A stretch of 64,000 nt of DNA from Polynucleobacter sp. 15G-AUS-farblos (GCF_018882445.1 NZ_JACVOM010000001.1:248001-312000), one strand, 5' to 3'; counted from the stretch's first letter, positions 46,780-56,686 are shown. Numbers and translations: made by a program. The notes: a model not told the origin generated them from the letters alone.

Positions 46780-47766
46780 ATGCCACCTAAAATCAGGGAA
46801 ATGACAGCCAATTTCAATTCCCCTAAAAATGGAGCCAAACGCTTCACTCTGATGGTTTCAGGGGAGGATGCGCTTGATCTAGAGGATGGGCAAGGCTTAT
46901 CTAGCCCTCCTATAGGTCTTCCACATGAACGCTTCCTATTAGGAAATGCAGTCCCGATTGCCCCAGTCCTCTTATTAGGACAATCAAGTCAAGCAATCAA
47001 CCCTCAGGAATACATCGCCTGCCTACAGCCGGTTCATCTACATGCGACACGTGATCACCTCGTTTTAATGAGTCAAGATCAGGTGGATCTGACAACCGAA
47101 GAATCTAAACTTCTCCTAAAGACGGCTCTACCCTTCATTGAAGAAGACTTTCAGTCCAAGGTTGTATTTGAGGGACAATACTATTGGTTTATTCCTGCTG
47201 GGCCATTTACTGGCTTAAGTACCCATAGTGTTGATCAGGCTCACGGCAGAAACATCGACTGGTGGATGCCACGTGATTCAGATGTACCTGGAATAGCTAA
47301 GCGTTGGCGCAAACTCCAAAATGAGATTCAAATGCTTTGGCATATTGACCCGGTCAATGAGGCGCGTGAGCAACGCGGTCTACCGAGCATCAACTCTCTT
47401 TGGATTAGTGGCATTGGCAAATTGGCAGACCTAGATGCCCCAGAAGTAATTCAACATGCAAGCTGCCTATGTGGAAGTCACCCACTTCTTGCTGGCCTGG
47501 CCAAACACTACCAGATTAACTACAGCACAACAATCAAGCCACAAGATTTATCTCAAACATTTGCCTGGTCAGAAGATCCGGCAGCAATTTGGCCACTTCT
47601 GAGTCAGGCGCTATCTGAAAAGCGTCTTGATGAAGTGCTGATCATTGATTTTCCATTAGGCAAAAAACGGCTACGTATTTTTACGAGCAAAAATTTACTT
47701 AAACCTTCTTGGATGTTTTGGAAAACATCTGAAGTGCTGACCTGGCAAGAGATTGCTCAGCAATAA
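46780..47766 (+). CDS. RpfE-like conserved protein upstream of recJ
   Basis: A 328-residue soluble protein with no catalytic motif I can name. It has a phosphoglycerate-mutase/alkaline-phosphatase-like look in WWMPRDSDVPGIAKRWRKLQ and SINSLWISGIGKLADLD. I identify it with the 'RpfE-type regulatory protein' family mainly because of position: rpfE-recJ-prfB-lysS is the order also found in the Xanthomonas rpf region. ATG 46780 or ATG 46801 (MTANFNSPKNG) could be the start; neither has a strong ribosome site. Stop overlaps recJ start (TAATG). Confidence 0.65.
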   Translation: MPPKIREMTANFNSPKNGAKRFTLMVSGEDALDLEDGQGLSSPPIGLPHERFLLGNAVPIAPVLLLGQSSQAINPQEYIACLQPVHLHATRDHLVLMSQDQVDLTTEESKLLLKTALPFIEEDFQSKVVFEGQYYWFIPAGPFTGLSTHSVDQAHGRNIDWWMPRDSDVPGIAKRWRKLQNEIQMLWHIDPVNEAREQRGLPSINSLWISGIGKLADLDAPEVIQHASCLCGSHPLLAGLAKHYQINYSTTIKPQDLSQTFAWSEDPAAIWPLLSQALSEKRLDEVLIIDFPLGKKRLRIFTSKNLLKPSWMFWKTSEVLTWQEIAQQ

Positions 47767-49529
47767 TGACCAATATGAGTCTTTTTTCCCAGCGCCCATT
47801 TTCTGAACGAACTGCTAGCTGGTTGCAACAAAGTGGCCTTCATCCCTTGCTGGCTCGTCTATATGCTGCGCGTGGACTGGAGTCTCCTGACGCACTCTCG
47901 CTTGATTTAAAGCAACTGTTATCGCCAGCAGAGTTGAAGAATTGCCTCAGCACTGCCAGCTTATTAGCCGATATCCTTGAATCAAAAGAGCCAATACTCA
48001 TTGTTGCGGACTACGACTGTGACGGCGCTACTGCTTGTGCAGTAGGTTTGCGTGGCCTGAGAATGCTAGGTGGGCCAGAGACTCCTATTCACTTTTTGGT
48101 ACCCAACCGATTTACGATGGGATATGGGCTAACACCTGAAGTAGTAGAACTCGCTGCGCAACAAACTCCTAAACCTAAATATTTGATTACTGTAGATAAC
48201 GGTATTGCGAGTGAAGCTGGTGTTGATCGTGCACATGAGCTGGGAATGGAAGTGATTGTGACTGACCACCACCTACCCGGAGATCGACTTCCAAAGGCAA
48301 AGGCCATCGTCAATCCAAATCAACCTGGCTGCTTATTTCCAAGCAAAGCTCTTGCTGGTGTGGGAGTCATGTTTTATTTATTAGTTGCCTTAAGAGCAGA
48401 GTTACGCAAACGAGATAAATTTACCGCAGAGACCCAACCTAAAGTTGAAAATTTATTGGATCTCGTAGCACTAGGCACCGTTGCTGATGTTGCACAACTG
48501 GATCGTAATAACCGAATCCTCGTTTCTAATGGTTTAAAGCGAATTCGCGGGGGAATCTCTCAACCAGGTATCCAAGCCCTCTTCCAAGCAGCAACACGAG
48601 ATCCACGCAAGGCCAATACCTTTGATCTTGGGTTTGCGATCGGACCCAGACTCAATGCCGCTGGCCGCCTAGCTGACATGAGTCTGGGTATTCGCTTATT
48701 GCTGACTGATAGTGCAGATGAAGCATTAAACCTTGCCCATGAGCTTGATCGCATTAATCGGGAACGTCGTGTTATTGAATCTGGGATGCAAGAAGCTGCA
48801 TTAGCGCATCTGGCAGATGATCAGCTAGAAGGCAGTATTTCAGAGCGCACAAGCATTTGCCTGTGGAATCCTGAATGGCATCAAGGAGTCGTTGGCATTG
48901 TGGCGTCCCGTCTTAAGGAGCGCTTTAATCGACCCGCTATTGTTTTTGCCCCAGCCGATGGCAGCACAGGTGAAGAGTTACGCGGTTCAGGTCGTTCGCT
49001 GACTGGCTTTCATTTGAGAGACGCCCTTGATCTGGTTTCTAAACGCGAACCTGGACTGATATTGAAATTCGGTGGTCACGCCATGGCAGCTGGCCTAACT
49101 ATTCGCAAAAGTGATTTCGAAAAATTTGATGCTTGCTTTCAACAAGTCGCCAGCGAACTCCTAACTGAAGAGTTATTGCAAAGACGTCACGTTCATGACG
49201 GTGCACTAGCCCCTTCTGAGTTCACGTCTGAAACAGGTGACTTACTTGCTGAGGAAATCTGGGGGCAAGGCTTTCCGCAACCCATCTTCTACGGCGAGTT
49301 TGAAATCACGCAACAAAGCCTCATGAAAGAAAAGCATTTACGTTTAATGCTGCGCCCACTAGGCGGTGGTCCTGTCGCCAGCAAGCCCTTTACTGCTGTT
49401 TGGTTTAACCGCACCCAGAGCTTACCAAGCAAGGCTAAATTAGCCTATCGCCTTGTCACCGATCGCTACCAGGGTCAGGCTCGGGTCCAGCTGATGATTG
49501 AGGCCCATGACGAGAGTTCTGACACCTAA
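47766..49529 (+). CDS. recJ: Single-stranded-DNA exonuclease RecJ
   Basis: 5'-3' exonuclease of the DHH family used in recombination and mismatch repair. The 587-residue sequence has motif I ADYDCDGATA (Asp82, Asp84, Asp86), motif III VTDHHLPGD (Asp167-His168-His169), and DHHA1 motif LKFGGHAMAAGLTI. A C-terminal OB fold follows. ATG 47766 overlaps the upstream stop; an ATG three codons in is possible. Confidence 0.97.
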   Translation: MTNMSLFSQRPFSERTASWLQQSGLHPLLARLYAARGLESPDALSLDLKQLLSPAELKNCLSTASLLADILESKEPILIVADYDCDGATACAVGLRGLRMLGGPETPIHFLVPNRFTMGYGLTPEVVELAAQQTPKPKYLITVDNGIASEAGVDRAHELGMEVIVTDHHLPGDRLPKAKAIVNPNQPGCLFPSKALAGVGVMFYLLVALRAELRKRDKFTAETQPKVENLLDLVALGTVADVAQLDRNNRILVSNGLKRIRGGISQPGIQALFQAATRDPRKANTFDLGFAIGPRLNAAGRLADMSLGIRLLLTDSADEALNLAHELDRINRERRVIESGMQEAALAHLADDQLEGSISERTSICLWNPEWHQGVVGIVASRLKERFNRPAIVFAPADGSTGEELRGSGRSLTGFHLRDALDLVSKREPGLILKFGGHAMAAGLTIRKSDFEKFDACFQQVASELLTEELLQRRHVHDGALAPSEFTSETGDLLAEEIWGQGFPQPIFYGEFEITQQSLMKEKHLRLMLRPLGGGPVASKPFTAVWFNRTQSLPSKAKLAYRLVTDRYQGQARVQLMIEAHDESSDT

Positions 49530-49564
49530 GCGCCTGGCCAGAATAACCCCCTTATAATTGTGGG

Positions 49565-50669
49565 ATGGAAGCCGAACAATTAAATACTATTTCAAATACC
49601 TTGTCTGATCTGCTCTCTCGTGAGCAAGCTCTTCGGGGGTATCTTTGACTTCGAAGTAAAGTCACGTCGCCTTACTGAAGTTAATTCCATCCTGGAAGAT
49701 CCAACGATCTGGGATGATCAAAAGAAAGCTCAAGCCCTAGGCAAAGAAAAGAAATTGCTTGATGGCGTCGTTGCCACCTTGACCGATCTCAATTCCAATA
49801 TCACTAGCGCTCTTGAGCTCTTTGATATGGCCAAAGAAGAAGATGATTTTGAAACCATCTCTGCCATTGAGAAAGATGTAGAAAGCTACAGCAAGATCAT
49901 TGGTGATCTCGAGTTCCGTCGTATGTTTCACAATGAGATGGATTCGTGCAATTGCTTTATTGATATTCAAGCTGGCGCGGGTGGAACTGAAGCCTGTGAC
50001 TGGGCTAGCATGCTTTATCGTCAATACCTTAAGTATTGCGAGCGCAAGGGCTACAAAACAGAAATTCTCGAAGAATCCGATGGCGATGTTGCTGGGATTA
50101 AAAGTGCCACTATTAAAGTGGATGGTGAGTATGCCTATGGCCATCTTCGCTCTGAGACTGGAGTTCATCGCTTAGTTCGCAAGTCACCCTTTGACTCATC
50201 CAATGGACGCCATACCTCTTTCGCTAGCATCTATGTCTATCCAGAGATTGACGACTCGATTGAGATTGATGTGAATCCTGCTGATATTCGTACGGATACC
50301 TATCGCGCCTCTGGTGCAGGTGGTCAGCATATTAATAAAACAGATTCTGCAGTACGTCTAACGCATATCCCAACTGGGATTGTGGTGCAATGCCAGAATG
50401 ATCGCAGCCAACATCGCAATCGCGCTGAAGCAATGAGTATGCTGAAATCACGCCTCTACGAACATGAAATGCAAAAGCGTCGTGCTGAGCAAGATAAATT
50501 AGAAGCGAGCAAGACAGATGTAGGCTGGGGTCACCAAATCCGCTCCTATGTCCTAGATCAAAGTCGCATTAAAGATTTGCGTACCAATGTGGAGATTTCC
50601 AATACGCAAAAGGTTTTGGACGGAGATCTAGATGCATTCATTGAAGCCAGCCTGAAGCAAGGCGTGTAA
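49565..50669 (+). CDS. prfB: Peptide chain release factor 2 (programmed +1 frameshift)
   Basis: Recognises UAA and UGA and releases the peptide. Expression needs a +1 shift: ATG 49565 opens a 27-codon frame ending at an in-frame TGA (49646-49648). The rest is read from GAC 49647, giving 367 residues in total. In the joined protein the codon-recognition SPF motif is at about residues 207-209 and the catalytic GGQ at about 252-254, matching E. coli numbering within two residues. Neighbours are recJ and lysS; prfB-lysS is a classical pair. Confidence 0.97.
49634..49649 (+). promoter_or_regulatory. prfB autoregulatory +1 frameshift site
   Basis: CGGGGGTATCTTTGAC is the canonical RF2 site with one change from the E. 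coli form (first base). It has an internal Shine-Dalgarno-like GGGGG, the slippery CTT codon and the in-frame TGA followed by C. Low RF2 slows termination at TGA and raises frameshifting, so the protein regulates its own synthesis. Confidence 0.97.
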
Positions 50670-50707
50670 TAGAACCCAAAGTAGTGTTAATTGCAATCAA
50701 ACGAGAT

Positions 50708-52258
50708 ATGAACGATAAAGCCAACCCTAGCCCCGCCCCAGCTACTGAAGTAGTTGATGAAAACCACATCATTGCAGAGCGCCGCGAAAAGCTGGCCAAG
50801 CTTCGTGAAGGCGGCATTGCCTTTCCAAATGATTTCGTACCGACCCATTTAGCGGCTGATCTGCATACGCACTACGACTGCCTGAGCAAAGAAGAGCTTG
50901 CGGCTAAGAAGATTCATGTCAAAGTTGCAGGACGCATGGTCTTAAAACGCGTCATGGGCAAAGCCAGCTTTGCAACCATTCAAGATCGTAGTGGTCAAAT
51001 TCAGTTCTATATCAATGATGAGATTTCTGGTGCTGATATCCATGGTGCTTTCAAGCACTGGGATATGGGTGACTTTATTTCTGCAGAAGGCAACTTATTT
51101 AAAACCAATAAAGGAGAGCTATCTGTAGAGTGCAGCAATTTACGCCTTCTAAGCAAATCCTTGCGCCCTCTTCCAGATAAGTTTCATGGCCTCTCTGATC
51201 TTGAAACCAAATATCGTCAGCGCTATGTGGATTTGATTGTGAATCCAGAAAGCCGCAATACTTTTAAAGCTCGCAGTAATGCCATCGCTTCTTTGCGTCG
51301 TCATATGCTAGATGCAGACTTCATGGAAGTGGAGACGCCCATGCTGCATCCGATTCCTGGTGGTGCAGCAGCTAAGCCTTTCATCACGCATCACAATGCC
51401 TTAGATATGCAGATGTTCTTGCGTATTGCGCCAGAACTCTACCTCAAGCGATTAGTCGTTGGCGGTTTTGAGCGCGTCTTTGAAATTAACCGCAACTTCC
51501 GTAATGAGGGAGTGAGCCCGCGCCACAATCCAGAATTTACGATGATGGAGTTCTATGCTGCCTATACAGACTATCGTTGGTTGATGGATTTCACAGAGGG
51601 GCTTATTCGTGCGGCAGCTATGGATGCTCAAGGCACTGCGGTATTAACTCATCAAGGTCGTGAATTGGATTTGAGTAAGCCTTTCCAAAGACTCACCATC
51701 AATGAAGCAACTCTCAAGTACTGTGCTCAGTCTGGCAAGAATTACCAAGCAAACCAATTAGAAGACATCGACTTCATTCGTACTGAATTGAAAAAAGGTG
51801 GTGAGAATCCTGACTCCCCCACTTTGAAGAATGCTGGTATTGGGGCTTTGCAGCTAGCCTTATTTGAATTGGTAGCGGAAGAGCACCTCTGGGAACCTAC
51901 TTACATCATTGACTACCCAATTGAAGTTAGTCCACTAGCAAGAGAATCAGACACTCGCCCTGGTATTACTGAGCGCTTCGAGTTGTTTATTACTGGTCGT
52001 GAAATTGCCAATGGCTTCTCCGAGCTTAATGATGCGGAAGATCAAGCGAACCGCTTCCGTAAGCAAGTTGAACAAAAAGAAGCTGGTGATGAAGAGGCCA
52101 TGTACTTTGACCATGACTTTATCCGTGCCCTGGAATATGGCATGCCTCCTACGGGCGGCTGCGGTATTGGAATAGATCGTTTAGTAATGCTCCTGACAGA
52201 TGCACCTAATATTCGGGATGTCATCCTCTTTCCTCACCTGCGTCGTGAAGAAGAATAA
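50708..52258 (+). CDS. lysS: Lysyl-tRNA synthetase, class II
   Basis: Charges tRNA-Lys. The 516-residue sequence has the N-terminal OB anticodon-binding domain ([20 protein letters not shown]), class II motif 2 ([20 protein letters not shown]) and motif 3 ([20 protein letters not shown]). ATG 50708 is chosen; a GTG at 50684 adds eight residues without conservation. Terminator at 52298 ends the rpfE-recJ-prfB-lysS unit. Confidence 0.97.
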   Translation: MNDKANPSPAPATEVVDENHIIAERREKLAKLREGGIAFPNDFVPTHLAADLHTHYDCLSKEELAAKKIHVKVAGRMVLKRVMGKASFATIQDRSGQIQFYINDEISGADIHGAFKHWDMGDFISAEGNLFKTNKGELSVECSNLRLLSKSLRPLPDKFHGLSDLETKYRQRYVDLIVNPESRNTFKARSNAIASLRRHMLDADFMEVETPMLHPIPGGAAAKPFITHHNALDMQMFLRIAPELYLKRLVVGGFERVFEINRNFRNEGVSPRHNPEFTMMEFYAAYTDYRWLMDFTEGLIRAAAMDAQGTAVLTHQGRELDLSKPFQRLTINEATLKYCAQSGKNYQANQLEDIDFIRTELKKGGENPDSPTLKNAGIGALQLALFELVAEEHLWEPTYIIDYPIEVSPLARESDTRPGITERFELFITGREIANGFSELNDAEDQANRFRKQVEQKEAGDEEAMYFDHDFIRALEYGMPPTGGCGIGIDRLVMLLTDAPNIRDVILFPHLRREEE

Positions 52259-52297
52259 AAAGCTAGTAATCCATTCTTTTAGATTTACAGATAAAAC

Positions 52298-52321
52298 AAA
52301 AGGCACCCTAGGGTGCCTTTT
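52298..52321 (+). terminator. Rho-independent terminator after lysS
   Basis: An 11-bp GC-containing inverted repeat around AGGCACCCTAGGGTGCCT with a tiny loop, flanked by A and T runs, 39 bases past the lysS stop. It could also serve the convergent small gene at 52340. Confidence 0.88.
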
Positions 52322-52339
52322 TCATTTATTGCAATTGAG

Positions 52340-52600
52340 TTAATAAGGTGAAAGCTCATCAAACCCCTGTGACTCGTATTTGAGTACATGTTGTGCTATC
52401 AAAAAAATTCCGGAGAAGAAACTGAGGCAAACCAATAATGCGAATGCATGATATTGATTTAGGCCACTTTGGTTTAGAACCTCTAAATAGGTATTGCTTT
52501 CCAATGCTAAATGGGTAGACAGTGTCAGCAAGGCGATACCTAAAACTAACTGCAGGACAGTAAAGACAACTGACTTTTCTAGAGCTTGATTCTTTGACAT
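52340..52600 (-). CDS. Hypothetical small two-helix membrane protein
   Basis: Not recognised. The 86-residue product has two membrane helices (about residues 10-32 and 50-68) and a polar tail ending ESQGFDELSPY. A good ribosome site (AAAGGAAG, 4-6 bases before ATG 52600) supports translation. It converges on lysS and is divergent from fpr. Confidence 0.7.
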   Translation of the reverse strand: MSKNQALEKSVVFTVLQLVLGIALLTLSTHLALESNTYLEVLNQSGLNQYHAFALLVCLSFFSGIFLIAQHVLKYESQGFDELSPY

Positions 52601-52912
52601 AAGGCTTCCTTTGATTTCTTAATAAAGGATCTTACGGAAGGGGTGGGTCTTTGTAAAAGACTCCCTTTTCATACCATCACTACTTTTAGATATAAAGAAT
52701 ATAAGCCCGAGCCATTAGGCCACCGCCCCTTCAGAAGGCGCCTAATACGGCCAGAAAAAGGGGTTAATTCCCCAAAAGGAGTCCTTTATTACCAAAAATT
52801 GGATTCATATCACTACACAGTCCTGTTTACTGGATATCTTGGCGGATTTTGAGGTTTAGGAATGGGATAATCAAGACTTGTTATAACCAAGCTTTATTTA
52901 TTTTTTGCATTT
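52601..52912. other. Intergenic region between small membrane protein gene and fpr
   Basis: 312 bases holding the divergent promoters. A 69-codon GTG frame on the plus strand (52643-52852) lacks a ribosome site and family features and is not called. TATAAC around 52879 could be a -10 for fpr; no Shine-Dalgarno precedes the fpr ATG. Confidence 0.4.
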
Positions 52913-53689
52913 ATGGCCGCCTACAACACCGAAACCGTTTTAACCGTCCACCATTGGAACGATACACTCTTTAGCTTTACTACTACCCGTAATAAGGGTC
53001 TACGATTTCGTAGCGGTCACTTTTTAATGATCGGTCTTGAGGTAGAAGGAAAACCATTAGTGAGAGCCTACAGTGTTGCAAGCCCTAACTATGCAGAACA
53101 TTTGGAATTCCTGAGTATCAAAGTACAAGATGGTCCATTGACTTCACGTTTACAAAAAATTCAGGTGGGCGACCCTATTTTGGTGAGCGAGAAATCAGTT
53201 GGCACCTTAGTACTTGATGATCTAAACCCTGGAAAACATTTATACCTATTCAGCACAGGTACTGGGCTTGCACCTTTCATGAGCATCATTCGTGACCCCG
53301 AGACCTATGACAAGTTCGAGAAAGTAGTGCTGATCCATGGCGTGCGCTTAGTCAGCGAATTGGCATATGGCGATTACATTAAAAATGAGCTTACTCAAGA
53401 CGAGTTCTTGGGAGAGCTCATTCGTGAAAAGTTAATCTATTACCCCACTGTTACACGTGAGGCCTTTAAACATACAGGCCGATTAACTACGGCAATTGAA
53501 TCTGGTCAGCTCTTCAAAGATATTGGCTTACCACCGCTAGATCCTGCCGTTGATAGAGCGATGATTTGCGGTAGCCCTTCTATGCTCAAAGAAACTGCTG
53601 AAATGCTGGATGCTAAAGGCTTCAAGGTTTCCCCTAGTTTGGGTCAATTGGGTGACTATGTATTTGAGCGCGCTTTCGTAGAAAAGTAA
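52913..53689 (+). CDS. fpr: Ferredoxin--NADP+ reductase
   Basis: FAD enzyme moving electrons between NADPH and ferredoxin/flavodoxin. The 258-residue sequence has FAD-binding RAYSVASPNY and DGPLTSRLQ, and NADP-binding FSTGTGLAPFMSII and MICGSPSML. The C-terminus ends DYVFERAFVEK, typical of the bacterial subclass I Fpr. It stands alone between two small genes. Confidence 0.95.
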   Translation: MAAYNTETVLTVHHWNDTLFSFTTTRNKGLRFRSGHFLMIGLEVEGKPLVRAYSVASPNYAEHLEFLSIKVQDGPLTSRLQKIQVGDPILVSEKSVGTLVLDDLNPGKHLYLFSTGTGLAPFMSIIRDPETYDKFEKVVLIHGVRLVSELAYGDYIKNELTQDEFLGELIREKLIYYPTVTREAFKHTGRLTTAIESGQLFKDIGLPPLDPAVDRAMICGSPSMLKETAEMLDAKGFKVSPSLGQLGDYVFERAFVEK

Positions 53690-53726
53690 GCGTTATTCCT
53701 TAATAGCTAAAAGTAATTTAGTTATC

Positions 53727-53753
53727 GCTATATATTTCTTGTGGATATATAGC
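53727..53753. repeat. Inverted repeat between fpr and a 54-codon gene
   Basis: Perfect 9-base arms GCTATATAT (53727-53735) and ATATATAGC (53745-53753) flank a 9-base spacer. There is no T run, so it looks more like an operator or mRNA hairpin than a terminator. It lies about 47 bases before the small gene. Confidence 0.6.
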
Positions 53754-53799
53754 CAGATTGGTAAATTGGCTACAACGATACATTTACTAAGGAATTCAG

Positions 53800-53964
53800 A
53801 TGTCACCGGCTCGAGAGCACTACAACCCCATCATCACAGGCTTACTGAAAGAGCATGATCGCTTGCCACATGACAAGGTCGAAGAACGCAAAAGCTTTCA
53901 AAGGCGCATTCTTTTTTTAATGGCCACTATCAAGATGGAAGAATTTTCAGAGTCTTTTGCCTAA
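53800..53964 (+). CDS. Small 54-residue protein, unknown
   Basis: Not recognised. The frame runs ATG 53800 to TAA 53964 and is preceded by TAAGGAATTC, a good ribosome site with 7-base spacing. The product is soluble, basic in the middle and mostly helical (LLKEHDRLPHDKVEERKSFQ, then RRILFLMATIKMEEFSES). It converges on cheW with 17 bases between stops. Translation signal plus clean boundaries make it a plausible real gene; there is no functional clue. Confidence 0.55.
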   Translation: MSPAREHYNPIITGLLKEHDRLPHDKVEERKSFQRRILFLMATIKMEEFSESFA

Positions 53965-53981
53965 GCGGCAAACACAAGATC

Positions 53982-54452
53982 CTAAATGGATGCAGGCAGA
54001 GTCTGTAAATCACTCAGACTTGATCCATTTGGATTTTGAGCATTCCGAGATATTGCTGCTGTATCTAGAATGATGAGAAGGCCTTCGGATAGTCTAAAAG
54101 CCCCCTGAATCGCCTCTTGAAATTGCCCTGACAAATGGGCTGGGGGGAGCACCAACGCAGATGCTTCAAAAGTCAAGATATCGCCAATAGAATCGACCAT
54201 CAAGGCAATATTATTTTCTTCCACTTTCAAAATAATGCTAAATGACTCGCACTGAGAGTCAGCAATTTCAAGGTAGGCACTCATATCAACCGCAGGCATA
54301 AGTAAGCCTCGTAGATTTAATATTCCACGAATCATTTTTGGGCTACCAGGAACTTTAGTGCATCCTAAATTTCGATTGACCTCAATCAACTCTTCGGCAG
54401 GTATACCCAAGGTGTAAGCACCGACATTACAGGCTAAGAATGAGCGTTCCAT
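53982..54452 (-). CDS. cheW: CheW-like chemotaxis coupling protein
   Basis: Adaptor linking chemoreceptors to the CheA kinase. The 156-residue single CheW domain shows FLACNVGAYTLGIPAEELIE, MIRGILNLRGLLMPAVDMSA and NIALMVDSIGDILTFEASAL. ATG 54452 lies just after the cheA stop (TGA ATATG), so it is cotranscribed with cheA. Similarity to canonical CheW is clear; the partner is presumably the adjacent CheA and receptor. Confidence 0.88.
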   Translation of the reverse strand: MERSFLACNVGAYTLGIPAEELIEVNRNLGCTKVPGSPKMIRGILNLRGLLMPAVDMSAYLEIADSQCESFSIILKVEENNIALMVDSIGDILTFEASALVLPPAHLSGQFQEAIQGAFRLSEGLLIILDTAAISRNAQNPNGSSLSDLQTLPASI

Positions 54453-54454
54453 AT

Positions 54455-56686
54455 TCAATTTGGTAAGTACACGTCAATAACTTTTGGGTATTGACCAGAT
54501 TCTTCTTGGATGTTGTGCATTACAAGGACTTCTTCTAGATCTAATACATTAATCACTTGATCGTTATAGATAATGCAGCCATTGAGCCCTCTCTGTGGAG
54601 TTGATAGCTCATGCAACTTAGCAGGCACTTCAATAATATCGGTCACTTGCTTAACCACTAAGCCATACAAACGATCACGATAACGGCAAGTTAACACTGG
54701 GGCACGAGTATTGGGATATGCCTCTATTGCACCCCCACTGACATACTGCTCGAGTCGCACTAAATCCATCAACTGTTCATTAAAGTAAACAACCTCTCGA
54801 TTGCCGTTTTGCTGGATTTGCTCCGAAGCTAATTTAATGATGTGATCAATGGCATCCAATGGCAATGCAATCTTATGTAGACCTGGAATTTCAAAGAGCA
54901 ATACAGAAATCATCTCCTCAACAGGAGCCACATAAAGTTCATCTTGTCGAATTGGATTGGCTTGCAAGCGCTCAACCAGGCCTGATTTACGGGCAATACC
55001 ATCAATATCTAAAATCAGGGCAACTTCACCATTACCCATAATGGTCGCACCTGCAAAATTGGACATATCCCTCAACAACTCACCTAAGGGCTTAATCACA
55101 ATATCTTGGATATTCAAGACCTCCTCTACAACCAAGCCAAAGAGGGTGCCATTAAAATTGAGAACAGCTATAAAAAGCTTCTGCTTCGGTTTGAGGGGAC
55201 TTGCAGCCAAGTTCAGTTGCTCATTTAAGAAAAGCAAAGGAATTAATTTATCCCTCAAGCGGAATGTTGGAGTACCGTAAAAATCCTCGATCCCATTATT
55301 GGGCTGGTTTGGCGAAAAACGGACTAATTCCAAGATACGATTTTGCGGGATCAAAAAGATCTCTTCTGCACACCTGACAAACAAGGTTGGCAAAATTGCC
55401 AATGTGAGCGGGATCTTCAACCGAACATGAGTGCCTTCATTCGGAACACTAGTAATTTCAATACTGCCGCCAATATTTTCAATATTATTCTTGACGACAT
55501 CCATGCCCACTCCCCTGCCAGAGAGATTGGTAATCGTGTCGCGCGTCGAGAATCCTGGCAAGAAAATTAACTCTATTAATTCCTTGTGATTGAGTGAATG
55601 CGCTTTTTCTACGCTGATTAAGCCGCGAGAAATTGCACGCTGTCGAACGCGTTCATAGTCAACCCCTGCACCATCATCAATTACTTCAACAATGACGGTA
55701 CCGTTTTGGTGAGCTGCACGCAGTACCAAATAAGCAATCTCTGACTTACCCTTTTCTAGGCGCACTTCTGGCGTCTCAATACTGTGATCAATGCTATTAC
55801 GAATGAGGTGAATCAAGGGATCTCGAATACTGTCTAGCAAAATACGGTCAAGCTCCGTTTCAGAGCCTTCCTGTAAGAGCCGTACCTTCTTGCCACACTC
55901 AGCGGAAACATCCCTAACTAAACGAGGAAACTTATCCCATATATGGTAAATGGGCTGCATCCGCATCTTCATCATGCGCTCTTGCAGCTCTAGAGTTAAT
56001 AGATCAATACTTCGGACGGCACTAGTAAATAACTTATCAGTTGACTGCTGAGAGAATGGAAGCAAGCGATTACGCGCTAGCACCATCTCGCTCGCGATAT
56101 TCATTAACTTATCGAGAACCTCAGGATTGACTTTAACCGGGACAACCACTTCCTGTCCTGGAGCAGACATCATCGGCGATTCGGATGGCTCTGCATATTC
56201 AGTCTGCATTTCAGCAGCAGGTGGAAAAGATGTCTTTGATGACTGCTCAGGGGCTTGGCTTTCAGCAGGCGGAGATTGAATCTCATCTGCTTTTTTGGCT
56301 GTAGTCGCTGTCGAGCCAAGTAATACTGCAATGAGTTCCTGGTCATCACCAGAAGGTTCAACATGATTGGTTTCAACACCCTCAATAATGCTTCTGAGAA
56401 TGTCATTCATTTCCAGTAAGCGAGTTGACTTTTCAAAATCTAACTCAGCCTGACCTGCACGAATTTTTCCCAATAGACTCTCGCCAGCATGGGAAAGCTT
56501 TTCTAAGCGCTTTAGAGAAAAGAAGCCACTACTACCTTTGAGCGTATGTAGGCCCCGAAAGATATTCCCGACTAAAGCTTGGTCCCCAGGGTTTTCTTCC
56601 AGACGAACAAAGTCACCATCAAGTCGATCGATGATTTCCCGGGCTTCCAGGATAAATTCAGCGAGGATTTCGTCGTGATTTTCCAT
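54455..56686 (-). CDS. cheA: CheA-type histidine kinase with two CheW-like domains
   Basis: Chemosensory kinase of 743 residues. Order: Hpt domain with phosphorylatable His47 (FRGLHTLKGSSGFF); a Ser/Pro/Glu-rich linker (about 120-190) where the usual CheY-binding P2 domain is not recognisable; and dimerisation helices. Next comes the ATPase with N box LIHLIRNSIDHSIE, VIDDGAGVD and GRGVGMDVVKNNIE. A CheW-like regulatory domain follows (about 455-590), and a second CheW-like domain (about 600-735, LLFEIPGLHKIALPLDAIDH). No receiver domain is fused. The neighbours are cheW downstream and a receptor gene divergent. Output partner not seen in the window. Confidence 0.92.
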   Translation of the reverse strand: MENHDEILAEFILEAREIIDRLDGDFVRLEENPGDQALVGNIFRGLHTLKGSSGFFSLKRLEKLSHAGESLLGKIRAGQAELDFEKSTRLLEMNDILRSIIEGVETNHVEPSGDDQELIAVLLGSTATTAKKADEIQSPPAESQAPEQSSKTSFPPAAEMQTEYAEPSESPMMSAPGQEVVVPVKVNPEVLDKLMNIASEMVLARNRLLPFSQQSTDKLFTSAVRSIDLLTLELQERMMKMRMQPIYHIWDKFPRLVRDVSAECGKKVRLLQEGSETELDRILLDSIRDPLIHLIRNSIDHSIETPEVRLEKGKSEIAYLVLRAAHQNGTVIVEVIDDGAGVDYERVRQRAISRGLISVEKAHSLNHKELIELIFLPGFSTRDTITNLSGRGVGMDVVKNNIENIGGSIEITSVPNEGTHVRLKIPLTLAILPTLFVRCAEEIFLIPQNRILELVRFSPNQPNNGIEDFYGTPTFRLRDKLIPLLFLNEQLNLAASPLKPKQKLFIAVLNFNGTLFGLVVEEVLNIQDIVIKPLGELLRDMSNFAGATIMGNGEVALILDIDGIARKSGLVERLQANPIRQDELYVAPVEEMISVLLFEIPGLHKIALPLDAIDHIIKLASEQIQQNGNREVVYFNEQLMDLVRLEQYVSGGAIEAYPNTRAPVLTCRYRDRLYGLVVKQVTDIIEVPAKLHELSTPQRGLNGCIIYNDQVINVLDLEEVLVMHNIQEESGQYPKVIDVYLPN

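Noticed and set aside
52643..52852. 69-codon plus-strand frame upstream of fpr
   Set aside because: GTG start without ribosome site, low-complexity basic product with no family look, and it fills a divergent promoter region.
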